Under the pieces are notes generated by a model that had not been told where the DNA came from, searched no databases, and saw nothing but the letters and a program-made list of their open reading frames with translations. This document shows positions 48,467-60,200 of a stretch of DNA of 64,000 nucleotides, in pieces. Location of the stretch: NCBI GenBank assembly GCA_021613535.1, contig CP075494.1, forward strand, positions 13,206,001-13,270,000, read 5' to 3'. The DNA is from Adineta vaga (taxonomy: Eukaryota > Rotifera). Both the position numbers and the translations under genes were made by a program. Each line of letters begins with the position of its first letter. Within the stretch, counting starts at the first letter, position 1.

Positions 48467-49938
48467 ATGCTCAGTCAACAAGCCTATATGAGTCCTGGTG
48501 ATGATGAAATGTTATTCGATGATACAACACCGATTACCTTTGGAGAAAATAAAAAATCCAATTGTAAAACAAATAGAACTGATCTACCAATTCAATATCC
48601 GAATGGTATATCTTCAATTCTTGCCTTTCTTCTTATTCGAATTTGATATTTTTATTAAGATGATAAACTATCAACATTATTTAATACGACAGGTCGAGAA
48701 AAGAACTCAACAGGACCTTTGAAACAATGGCTTTTCGAACATCAACATCATCCATGTTTGTAACTTTTCTTAATCAAATAGATTACGTAGATTGATATTT
48801 CTAGATCCTAATGAAGCCGATAAACAAGAATTGATGGAAAAGACGAAGATGTCTTTATCACAAATTACCGTTTGGTTTACAAATGCTCGTGTAAAAATGA
48901 GAAAAGAAAATAAATTACCATTGAATTTATATGCAAAGAAGAAGAAGAAAAAACAACAACAACAACAAGATGATTCGTTTCATCTTGATGATACTTTATC
49001 ACCACCATTTTCAGCACAAAATTTATCTTTTAATGGTAATGATTACATACTTTCTTAACATAAAAGTTATTTTTTCTTCAATAGAATTATCAACATCATT
49101 CGATAATGAATACACAAGCGATGGTAATCTTGATGATACATATACTTCCAATATTGTTATGGTTTGTCCATCGGTAGAGAAACGAATTGTTTTGGCATAT
49201 TCATGTTTAAATATCGAACAACTTGTATGTAAAATTTTGCATTTCATTCGATTAAAATATGTTCTCTTTTTAGACTGAAGTACATCGTTTCGCTTCATTA
49301 TTTCCCAATCAAATTATCTTATCAAATTGTGTCGATGATCGTACTACACATTTAATTGTTGGCAATGAAGAAAAACCATTGTTATGTCCATTAACAATCA
49401 AAGTATTTCAAGCTATTGCTCGTCATTTATTTGTTTTAACATATCGATGGATCTGCGAATGTTGTAAACAAAATCAAATTATTGATGAAACATCATTTGA
49501 AATACGAGGCGATATTCCATTCGGTGAATATCACGATGGAATGCGTCATAGTCGATTATCTAAACATATGAATCTATTTGAAAATTGTCAATTTTTTATT
49601 TCATGTAACGATTGTCAAGAAAAAATGGTAAGTAAATTGAATTCGTATTCCATTAATCTCTATTTACTTTTCTTTAGGGTAAAACTGAACTTGCTTCTTT
49701 GATTACGTTATGTCGTGGTACACTTCTTTATACTCATCCAATAGCAACATCAAATGATTCTTCCATTTTAACCATTGTACTTTGTGATAAATTACTTCCA
49801 TTCAATTCTCCAGCTCAACAGCAATTATTTGAAACATCACGTTCGAATGGTGTTCATTTTCTTAGTCCTGAATGGGTATTGGAATCAATTGTTCAATTTT
49901 CGTTACAACCATTCGATGACTATGAAGAAAAATTTTAA
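48467..49938 (+). CDS. TALE homeodomain (Irx/Mkx-like) fused to BRCA1-like tandem BRCT
   Basis: Six exons (48467-48605, 48660-48755, 48805-49035, 49085-49224, 49274-49627, 49678-49938) join in phase to give 406 residues. After an acidic 46-residue start comes a TALE homeodomain: GPLKQWLFEHQHHPYP, then TKMSLSQITVWFTNARVKMR and KENK. The PYP three-residue loop and the WFTNAR helix are clear, and it resembles Irx/Mkx. A Lys/Gln/acidic linker leads to tandem BRCT repeats. The first has TTHLIVG and WICECCKQNQIIDETSFEIR, very like BRCA1 (WV..SI....L.E..FEVRGD). The second ends FLSPEWVLESIVQF. The intron joining the homeodomain exon to the BRCT exon (49036-49084) is 49 bp and phase-consistent. DNA binding plus phosphopeptide reading is inferred. 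Confidence 0.72.
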
Positions 49939-50184
49939 GATTAACATATCAGATATCTTGTTATGTCAGATATTATCTGAATGCAACAGTGAGAACATTG
50001 TCAGATATACATATACATATACATCTCTTCCTTGTGTATTTTGTTTTATATACAGAAAGAGAATTTAAAAACGAAACTGGAAAAACCTGTCTTATGTGTT
50101 TATAAATTAAAATAAAAAGAAATTAGAGATTTTTTTTTGCAAATAAACTAAAACACTATTGTACGTAAAAGTTGTTTTTAGATT

Positions 50185-51966
50185 ATGAAACGTCGAAGAG
50201 AAAGTGAAGACGATAGGAACAAGTAAGAATTTGTTGATGAAATGTTGATAAGATTCTCTTCATTTTTTTTCGAAATAGAACGCAATTGGAAGATTTATCG
50301 AATGAATTACTCTATGAAATCTTCGATTATGGTGATTATTGTTCTATGCATGAAATTTTTGCTAATTTAAATTTACGTTTTCAATCTCTCATTACTCAAA
50401 CACCATTACCATTGAATGTCGATTTTCCATTAATATCAAAATCTATCTACGAACAACGTTGTGTACAGCTGATTCAACCGAATATTCAACGAATTATCTC
50501 TTTAAATATAACGAAACATTTTCTTGATTTCTTTGCAATTGATTTATTTTCTTCTCTTCAATCTTTAACTGTTCAACATATTTCGTCGGAAAAAATCAAT
50601 TCACTTCTACTACAATTAAGATCTTTAACAAACTTTTCTAGTCTCTCAATTCAATCAGAAGATTATTTTCAAAACGAAAATATCTTATATAGTTCTATTT
50701 TTCATTTAACAAAATTGAAATTTTGTAAATTAAAATATCAACGTGGTGGAGACCGTGTTCCATTACCACTTGCTACTAGTCCATGTCGAATCTTAGAACA
50801 TTTAATTATCGATTCTCATTGTCGTCTTGATCAACTCATATCGATACTTTCTTATCTACCTCAATTAAAACATTTATCATGCAGTGAACTTTTCAATGCT
50901 GACTATGACGAAATAAAACTATCATTGAAATTAACAACCATTCACCTTAAATTAGTGTTTGTGTCATTTACTACTTTGAAATCGTTATTGTCCAATGTCA
51001 GTTCCAGATTGAAAATTTTAAGAATAGAAACAACCGATAATGGTTTTCTTTATGCAGAGCAATGGCAACAATTGATTGAACAGTATATGCCATTGTTACA
51101 GACTTTTGATTTTCGATATTCAACTTCAGCTGATGTTGATAATCAAGAGAGATTAATACAGGGATTTTCTTCGAATTTTTGGAATGAACGAAACTGGTTT
51201 TTCGATCATTATTATCATTATCTAGATGACGATTTATTTTACTTTCATTTCTTTTCCATTGTTCCATACAAGTAAGTTCAGCCTATAGGCTATTTTCTTT
51301 ACATATTTCATTTTTTCAAGATATGATCAGTTTGAATTGCATGTATTTACCAAGTATCATGAACCGAAATCGTATGAAAAGAATCACATTAATTATGCTC
51401 GTCATGTAAAGATTGAAGATTGTTTAAAAAGAAAAAATTACACTATTCAATTTCCTTGTGTCAAAGAACTTACTCTCCAAAGTATTGATGTTAAAAAGAA
51501 CTCTTGGCTTACTCGTACTATGAAATCTATTATTCCTTTACTACAAATTACAAAATTAAATCTGTATGATCAAAGAATAACAAACAAGAAACTAACTACA
51601 TTTTTACATGCTTTACCAAATTTAGAATCTCTAACGTTAACAAATTTATCACCATCAACAGCGAAGCGACCCAATATGTCTAGAATAACAAGAGTGTCAC
51701 TGTATGAGAAATGTCATATCAAACATCTGGAATTTCTTATCGATGTTTTTCCTCGTGTAGAACATCTGAAAATAAGCATCGATGAAAATCATCTTGAAGA
51801 AATTCTTCAATTTCTAGTATTGAAAGCAAAATATCTGTTTTTATTGATCATTCATTTTGCTCATTATGAGATGATTGAAGTAGTAAAAGCAATCATCCAA
51901 AAGAATCAATTGGTTAATAATTATTCAGTTGAACGTATTGATGGAGAACTATACTTATGGTGTTAA
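50185..51966 (+). CDS. F-box/leucine-rich-repeat-like protein of the expanded rotifer family
   Basis: Three exons (50185-50222, 50279-51271, 51321-51966) join in frame to give 558 residues. A basic start (MKRRRESEDD) leads into an F-box-like helix set, LEDLSNELLYEIFDYGDY. Many irregular Leu-rich strands follow (for example LKHLSCSEL, LTLQSIDV, LPNLESLTLTNLS), suggesting an LRR-like horseshoe. Such proteins form a large lineage-specific family in bdelloids and are presumed SCF substrate receptors; the target is unknown. The ATG is preceded at four bases by an acceptor-like TTGTTTTTAG. KAT8 begins only 73 bp downstream on the same strand. Confidence 0.7.
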
Positions 51967-52039
51967 CTTACTTTTCGATGATTGAACGATAGAATACATG
52001 CTCTAATTATATTTTAGATTTGTAATATAAATTTTAGTC

Positions 52040-53705
52040 ATGGAAATTGATACTAATATTCCAAATTCTCCAAAACCTGGTGACACTTTTTATGTTCGAA
52101 TGAATAGTGGAGTTATTCGTAAGTGTCTATGATTATTCAATCATTCGTCATTAAAATGGAATGCTTCTTTCCTAGATGCAGCTGAGATTCTCGAAACTCG
52201 AACTGTTGACGGTTCTGATCAACAAGAATATTTTGTACATTACCTTAATTGTATGTGGAAATTTTCTAATTTCTTTTTATTTATTTGTATTTGTATTTTG
52301 CAGTCGATCATAGAAATGATCAATGGATATCTGAAAATCGATTGTCAGGTAGTGCTAGTAGTGATCAAATAGAAATGACCAGTGAACAATTGAATGATTC
52401 AACAAATAGTTTAACTGGTAGAAAGCGTGCACGACTAAAACGTCGTTTAAATGATGTATGTTTCTATTAGTTGATTGATGATTATATATTAGTTTTTATC
52501 TGTAGGATTCAACAGATTTTTCACATGATCCATCGTTTGAAATGGTAGATCAAAATGCTCGAAAAGATTACAAACCTAATGTAAGAGAATCTCTTTTCTC
52601 ATAATAGAAACTAATTCTGTTATTTTCAGGTAAAATATATTGAGAAGATCTGGCTTGGTCAACATGAAATTGATTGTTGGTATCATTCACCATTTCCCGA
52701 TGAATATGAAAAACAACGTTTACTCTATATTTGTGAACATTGTATGAAATATATGCGTTTGAAAAGTACATTTTGTCGTCATCTAGTAAGATTTGATAGT
52801 AATTTCAATGCATTATCTGACTTTTCTCTACATAGGCAGAATGTCCACTACGAAAACCACCTGGTACAGAAATATATCGAGATCCAAAGATTGGTTGTGC
52901 TATCTATGAAGTCGATGGTGCTCAACATAAATTATATTGTCAAAATTTATGTTTATTAGCTCGTCTATTTCTGGAATCGAAAGTGATCTGTTTTAATGTA
53001 TCAGAATTCTTGTTTTATGTTCTCATGGAATATGATGATACAAATCAGAAAGAACGTTTTATTGGATATTTCTCCAAAGTACGAGATCTTTTCTTTGAAA
53101 AATGATAGATTTTTGTTTTGTAATAGGAAAAAGATTCCGCATTTGGATATAATTTATCTTGTCTATTATGTTTACCACCGTATCAAAGGAAAGGATATGG
53201 AAAATTATTGATTCAATTCAGTAAGTGTCATGCAGTTGTGGAAAAAAAGAAGACTGAAAAGTATGCGATTGTTCTTTTAGGTTATGAATTGTCCAAAATA
53301 GAAAATGCAGTGGGTGGTCCAGAAAAACCGGTGAGTGATTTAGGCCATAAGGCCTATCTTAGTTATTGGACATGGGCATTATTGAGTGTACTAAAAGAAA
53401 AACCAGAAATTGAAGTTGATGAATTGAGGTAAATTATTTTAAAAACTATTTTTGTTAATTGTAAGACTTCTTCTAGTGCAATGACAAGTATTAGTACAGA
53501 AAATTGTTTGGAAACTTTGAGTTCATATGGTTTTATTAAATATTGGCGACAAGGTCATTTTGTTTGTGCCTCAAGAAAAGGGATTGATGCTCGTCTTCAA
53601 GAATTACATGCAAAAAAATTTCTCGTGGTCAATTCACAGTTAATTAATTGGCAACCGAGAGTGAAAGGAAAAGCTGGAAAACATAATAAAATGTTTTCTT
53701 TCTAA
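52040..53705 (+). CDS. KAT8: MYST histone acetyltransferase KAT8/MOF
   Basis: About eight short exons from ATG 52040 ([10 protein letters not shown]) to TAA 53703-53705. Domains in order are: a chromo-barrel ([11 protein letters not shown], then [17 protein letters not shown]); a basic linker ([11 protein letters not shown]); and the MYST zinc finger ([21 protein letters not shown]). The catalytic core follows, with [13 protein letters not shown], the acetyl-CoA loop [13 protein letters not shown] preceded by the catalytic Cys (CLLCLPPYQ), and the catalytic Glu in [10 protein letters not shown]. The segment [14 protein letters not shown] matches MOF rather than Tip60. KAT8 acetylates H4K16 in MSL/NSL complexes. 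Active-site residues are intact. Its 5' end abuts the F-box gene, and an acceptor-like ATTTTAG ends three bases before the ATG. Confidence 0.87.
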
Positions 53706-54242
53706 GATACATCTATGTGGATGTTTGTTTTTCTCATTTGTTTTATTGCATATAAGTGTGTATGTATGTGTGTTTTGTGTATAGAAAATAAAATTTGCTT
53801 TTCAGCAAGACATATCTCGTATCTTTCATAGCAATGTGAATATCTTCAGAGATTTTCGGTAGATTAATTCGTTACTTACGCTTACGCGAAACAAAATGTG
53901 TAGGATACAGACATTTCTCTCTGCAAACTCCGTACTATGTGATTTAGTCGTCAATTTTTTCAAATCAGTGGATGACCGATACATAATTTAATCAGAAATA
54001 TTTGTTGATAAAAGCAAAGAAGATTATAAAAAAACTGTGTTAGTTTTTTTTTGACAAAGTTGAAAAACAAGAATAGGTTACAAAAATATCATCAACGTAG
54101 ATTATGAGTCAGACAGAAAATATGTTTTGTCTATCTGCTATGAAAATGGTTGAAAAACAGTGAAGTTATTCTAATAATTCCACAGCACTGTACAGAATAT
54201 GTTTTATATTCCTAAGTAGCGCAGAGAGCACTGAGAAGGTCT
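53706..54242. other. Convergent spacer between KAT8 and the ART-NACHT-HEAT gene
   Basis: About 540 bp holding both 3' UTRs. AATAAA signals suitable for KAT8 lie near 53787. No gene or repeat is seen. Confidence 0.45.
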
Positions 54243-57200
54243 TTAAGAAGTGTTACGAAACACATTTGCAAGTTGTTCAGTACTTTTGGTGTCAAAAGAA
54301 TTATCATCCATTTTCTGAGTAAAATAGTCCAGCAGGATTTGGCAAAGTCGTGCATTTGTGAAAGACATTTTGATAGATTCTCCTGGCCGATATACTATGA
54401 TATTGCTTTCGTCAACAGAAAAACCATATTGGTGAATAATGAAAATCTTTTTGATGATGGGAAGCCAAAACAGAATTTCTGTATTAAAAAACGTCTCTAT
54501 CAATTGTTCTGGAGACCACTTCCTTAAAGATTCTGATTTCGGTTTCTCTGTGTATACCGATAATTTCCAGACCGTATGAGACTTCAGATTTGATAAACCT
54601 GTTGGAGAAGCTAGGAGAGTACTGATTGTTTCAGACACCGTAAATTCAACATCAGGGTCATCACAGTACACATCTAACAACGTATCAAGAACTTCATTAA
54701 TTGAAGGAACCGCATTCATACGACTCAGAATTTTGCAGACATTCAATTTTATATCCCTAATAGGATCTTTCAGTAACATGACGAGTGTAACAATTACTGC
54801 AGTCGTTGCCGCCTCAATATTAGCTTCTTTTAATACTCGACATGCATTCAACCTGATATGACCATTTGAGCTTTTTAATGCATTATTCAGTAAATCGATA
54901 ATTTCAGTCATTGCTGTTCGGTCCGTTTTGCGATTGACAACATAACGCACACTCCACTCAATACGCTCCTCTGTATCTTCTTGTGTACAAAGCGCTTTTT
55001 TGAATACTTCAGTGGTTATCCGGTCTTTGTCTATGGATCTCAGAGCTTTAATTGCTTCTCGACTGACGTCTGACGATCGGTCGTTGAGTAGAGCAAAAAA
55101 CGCAGCAACCACGTTAGGTGTTATAAACTGTTTATCTACGGATCGAAGAGCTTCAATTGCTTCACATCTGACGGTTGACGATGGATCACTGAGCCCAGCA
55201 ACGAATGCACCAACGATGTCACCTGTTATGAACTGTTTATCTATGGATCGAAGAGCTTTAATTGCTTCTCGTCTGACGTCTGACGATGGATCACTGAGCC
55301 CAGCAACGAATGCCGCAACAATGTCAGCTGTTATGAACTGTTTATCTATGGATCGAAGAGCTTCAATTGCTTCACATCTGACGGTTGACGATGGATCACT
55401 GAGCCCAGCAACGAATGCACCAACGATGTCACCTGTTATGAACTGTTTATCTATGGATCGAAGAGCTTTAATTGCTTCTCGTCTGACGTCTGACGATGGA
55501 TCACTGAGCCCAGCAACGAATGCCGCAACAATGTCAGCTGTTATGAACTGTTTATCTATGGATCGAAGAGCTTCAATTGCTTCACATCTGACGGTTGACG
55601 ATGGATCACTGAGCCCAGCAACGAATGCACCAACGATGTCACCTGTTATGAACTGTTTATCTATGAATAGAAGAGCATTAATTGCTTCACATCTGACGTC
55701 TGACGATGGATCACTGAGCCCAGCAACGAATGCACCAACAATATCAGCTGTTATGAACTGTTTATCTACGGATCGAAGAGCTTTAATTGCTTCTCGTCTG
55801 ACGTCTGACGATGGGTCGTTGAGTAGAGCAAAAAACGCAGCAACCACGTTAGGTGTTATGAACTGTTTATCTACGGATCGAAGAGCTTCAATTGCTTCAC
55901 ATCTGACGGTTGACGATGGATCACTGAGCCCAGCAACGAATGCAGCAACGATATCAGCTGTTATGAACTGTTTATCTATGAATAGAAGAGCATTAATTGC
56001 TTCACATCTGACGTCTGACGATGGATCACTGAGCCCAGCAACGAATGCACCAACAATATCAGCTGTTATGAACTGTTTATCTACGGATCGAAGAGCTTTA
56101 ATTGCTTCTCGTCTGACGTCTGACGATGGGTCGTTGAGTAGAGCAAAAAACGCAGCAACCACGTTAGGTGTTATGAACTGTTTATCTGCGGATCGAAGAG
56201 CTTCAATTGCTCCACATCTGACGGTTGACGATGGATCACTGAGCCCAGCAACGAATGCACCAACGATATCAGCTGTTATGAACTGTTCATCTATGGATCG
56301 AAGAGCTTTAATTGCTTCTCGTCTGGCGTCTGACGATGGATCACTGAGCCCAGCAACGAATGCACCAACGATATCAGCTGTTATGAACTGTTCATCTATG
56401 GATCGAAGAGCTTTAATTGCTTCTCGTCTGGCGTCTGACGATGGATCACTGAGCCCAGCAACGAATGCACCAACGATATCAGCTGTTATGAACTGTTCAT
56501 CTATGAATCGAAGAGCTTTAATTGCTTCTCGTCTGGCGTCTGACGATGGATCACTGAGCCCAGCAACGAATGCACCAACGATATCAGCTGTTATGAACTG
56601 TTCATCTATGGATCGAAGAGCTTTAATTGCTTCTCGTCTGGCGTCTGACGATGGATCACTGAGCCCAGCAACGAATGCACCAACGATATCAGCTGTTATG
56701 AACTGTTCATCTATGAATCGAAGAGCTTTAATTGCTTCTCGTCTGGCGTCTGACGATGGATCACTGAGCCCAGCAACGAATGCACCAACGATATCAGCTG
56801 TTATGAACTGTTCATCTATGGATCGAAGAGCTTTAATTGCTTCTCGTCTGACGTCTGACGATGGATCACTGAGCCCAGCAACGAATGCAGCAACGATGCC
56901 AGCTGTTATGAACTGTTTATCTATGGATCTAAGAGCTTTAATTGCTTCACATCTGACGGTTGACGATGGGTCGTTGAGTAGAGCTGAAAACGCGGCAACT
57001 ACGTCAGCGTTTATGAACTGTTGATCTATGGATCGAAGAGCTTCAATTGCTTTACACTTGACGTCTGCCGATGGATCTCGAAGTGCTTCGATCAGTCCAC
57101 TGATTACTACAGCAGTTATTGAGTGTTTGTCTATATCTATAAGAATAAGAGATACCCTGATTCTAACATCAGCATATGGAGCTTCTAAGAATTGATTCAA

Positions 57201-60200
57201 AATATCGATGGTTTCTTTTGTTAGTTGGGATTTTGATGCTTTTAGCAGAGTCTCGCATGCCATTTGTCTTATAAGGCTGTTTTTATGCTGCATTGGTACA
57301 CTTAGTACTTGAAATATTTTGTTGTCTGGTATTTTTGTGCTAATCTCTTGAAGGCTTGCACAGGCTTTTTCACAAATAAGTTCATCTAAACTTGCAAGTC
57401 CTCTCATTACTGCATTAATCACGACACTATTCACAGTTTTTCCGCATATTTGTGCAAGAGCCCTGTATGCACTTACTCTAACAGTAGCATTCTCATCCCC
57501 AAGCACATTAACAAGTTCATTGATTATTTCATCGGTCCTTGATTTCTGTCCCATTTTAGACACCGTCTCGCATGCAATATACTTCACAAAAGTTGTACCA
57601 TTTCTAAGTATGTTGGTCAGCTTACTAATTACTTCATCCTTCGCTGCTCTCTCTCTCAATTTTCCTATACTTTGACAGGCACTACAGACGACCATATCAT
57701 TCTTATCATCAAGTGCAGTTGTTAAATTATTGATCACGTCGCATGTTTCGACTTTCTCACCGATTTCGCCAAGAGCTCGACAAGCCGCACTTTGTACAAA
57801 AATATTTGTGTCTTTAACAGCAATTGCAAGACGAGAGATTATTTCTTCGGTTGCTGTTATTTGTCCCATAACACCGAGAGTGGAACACACAATACGTCGA
57901 ATCTCGTCGATTGGATCATCAAGTGCATGAAGAAGTTTGTTAACTACTTCGGCGTCTGACACGTTTTTAGCTAGCTTTTCGAGAGCTTGAAATGCGTTAG
58001 TTCTTATCAAATCATCTTTATGGTCCATGATAGATAGAACTGCATGTAGAAGTTCATTGGAAACAGTTGGAATATCCATCTGACTAAGTGCTTTACTGGC
58101 TCCGCGTTTTCTATCAAGATCTACATCATTAAGTAGATTAAGTAGCTTACGAACCACTTCATCGATGACTGTGTTCCGAATCAATATTCCAAAAAGCTTG
58201 CATGCGTCGTGACTGACCGTATCGTCAATACTTCCTATATATACTATCAATGCATTAATCATCGTATCAATACTCACTTTCTCACTTATGTTGAGAAGAG
58301 TTCGCAATGTATAGTGTCTTAAAATGAAAAGAGACTTCGCATCGGTCAACACAAACACTAGAGTGTCAATTAAATCATTAGTTATGAATTTTCCGTGGAT
58401 ATTTTCGAAAAATCCACATGCACCCTCTTTGACGGCCTCATTGCTGTTTTTCAATGCTCCTATTTGTGCGTTAATCAAGTCAAATGATGGATATGTAATT
58501 GGTAAACCAGATAATAAACGAGATGTCCTTTCCTTTATCATTGGATCTGACGATTCAATCAGTTTTGTGAATGCATCGAGCAAGTCGGATTGATTTACTA
58601 ATGACGGACTTCTTCTAAGTAAAGGTGCTAACGGATGTTCCGGATGATGATGTTCTTTGCGTATATAATAATCGATCCATTTTATTATCAACTTCACCGA
58701 TTCACGATACCAGGGAAAGCTACTAACACATTCAACCTCTTCAAAGCATGTGATAAGAAGTTGTGCATGTCTGTAACCGATAACATCCAATGGCTTTCCT
58801 AGTAACGTATCCCAAAACATTTTTGTCAATTGTTCATTGTTGCTATCTGTAACAAGGCCACATGCGAAATTGAGCACTAGTTCAAAACGTTGATTGTATT
58901 TGTGGTCTTTTATGAAATCTGTCGCTTTTTTCTGAGTGCATTCAGTACCACAGAGAGCTCTCAACAAGTATCGTGCTGCAAAATGTTCTTGAAAACTGAG
59001 ATGAACGAAGTAATGAGTTTTGTCTGTTTCGATGCGAGTTCCAATCGCTTTATAGTCCAAAGATTTTAATATTCCGATATTCAACGAACCCAATCCATCT
59101 TGTGAAGAGTAACCAGACTCTTTTATCGCAGCTCGTAGTACTTTTGGACGAATGACAATGTCACCACTCTGTATGCCAGAAAAGGCTAAACTCTCGAGGA
59201 ATACTAATTCTTTATTACAGAAATTACAAACATCTTCTTTTGTCATTTGACTTGAGCATTTATTTAGCTTTTCTAAATATCTTCGACACACCCATTCTGT
59301 CATCTTATCATACACAGCTGTCATTGTCAAACTTGTAGTTTCTGACCAATCAGTATCACACCAAAGACTACACATTAGTTCTAGAATTACTGGTATATGT
59401 GAAATACCCCACATTCGTGGATTTAGTTGCAAAAATCTCTGCAAATTTTCGACTTTCAACTGTGCATTATCTAATTGATCGTTGATTTGATTGAAAAATT
59501 GATTTGTATATTCCTTGATATTATTATCTGTGAAGCCGACAATTTCGAGTTGAGTATTATATGTTAGGTTGATTAAAAATGGTCGAGATGTCAAAACATG
59601 ATGTTGTTTTGTGCATATATGATCAAATACATCTTTCAGTTGCTCAGGAATATTTTGCACAAATTCATCATACCCATCTAAGATCCATAACACTTGTTCT
59701 TTGTCATAGTATTCTTTAAACTCGTCACGAAGTTTTTCTGATAATGGATCACACGGAAAGTACTCTCTTTCAACAAGATCGATTGGCAAGTAGCTGCGAT
59801 TCGAAGGATAACGATTTGATGTTAATGAACGTAATCGAATAAAAACAAGTAACTGATACTGTTGCCGAAGTTTACCAGTTGCCCATTGATAAGCAACATA
59901 TCGACAAAATGTAGTTTTTCCTATTCCAGCACGTCCAAGCACAAGTATCCTTTTCGTTTCTTCTGTACATCGTGCAAAAACGTCTTTGACCTCAATCGTA
60001 TTCTTCATACTATAGATTTCTTCAAAAATGTTAATTATTTCACCATTATATTTCATATCCAAGAGTTTCTTTTCTTTTTTCTGTTGTTCCTTTGTTTCCA
60101 CGATAGTCAAGTTGATATATGCGTCTCCGATTGGAAATGATTTGGACGGATTCATAATAAGTTCAATACGATTGTTTTGTAGATATTTTTGATTGAGTTG

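Noticed and set aside
55020-57020. Regular spacing that could suggest a CRISPR array or satellite DNA
   Set aside because: The units are contiguous, in frame, and encode HEAT helices continuous with the rest of the protein. There are no unique spacers.
55000-57024. A 674-codon open frame on the plus strand across the HEAT array
   Set aside because: It is the antisense of the tandem repeats. Because each unit is 105 bp (a multiple of three), a chance open frame in one unit stays open in all. It has no family motif.
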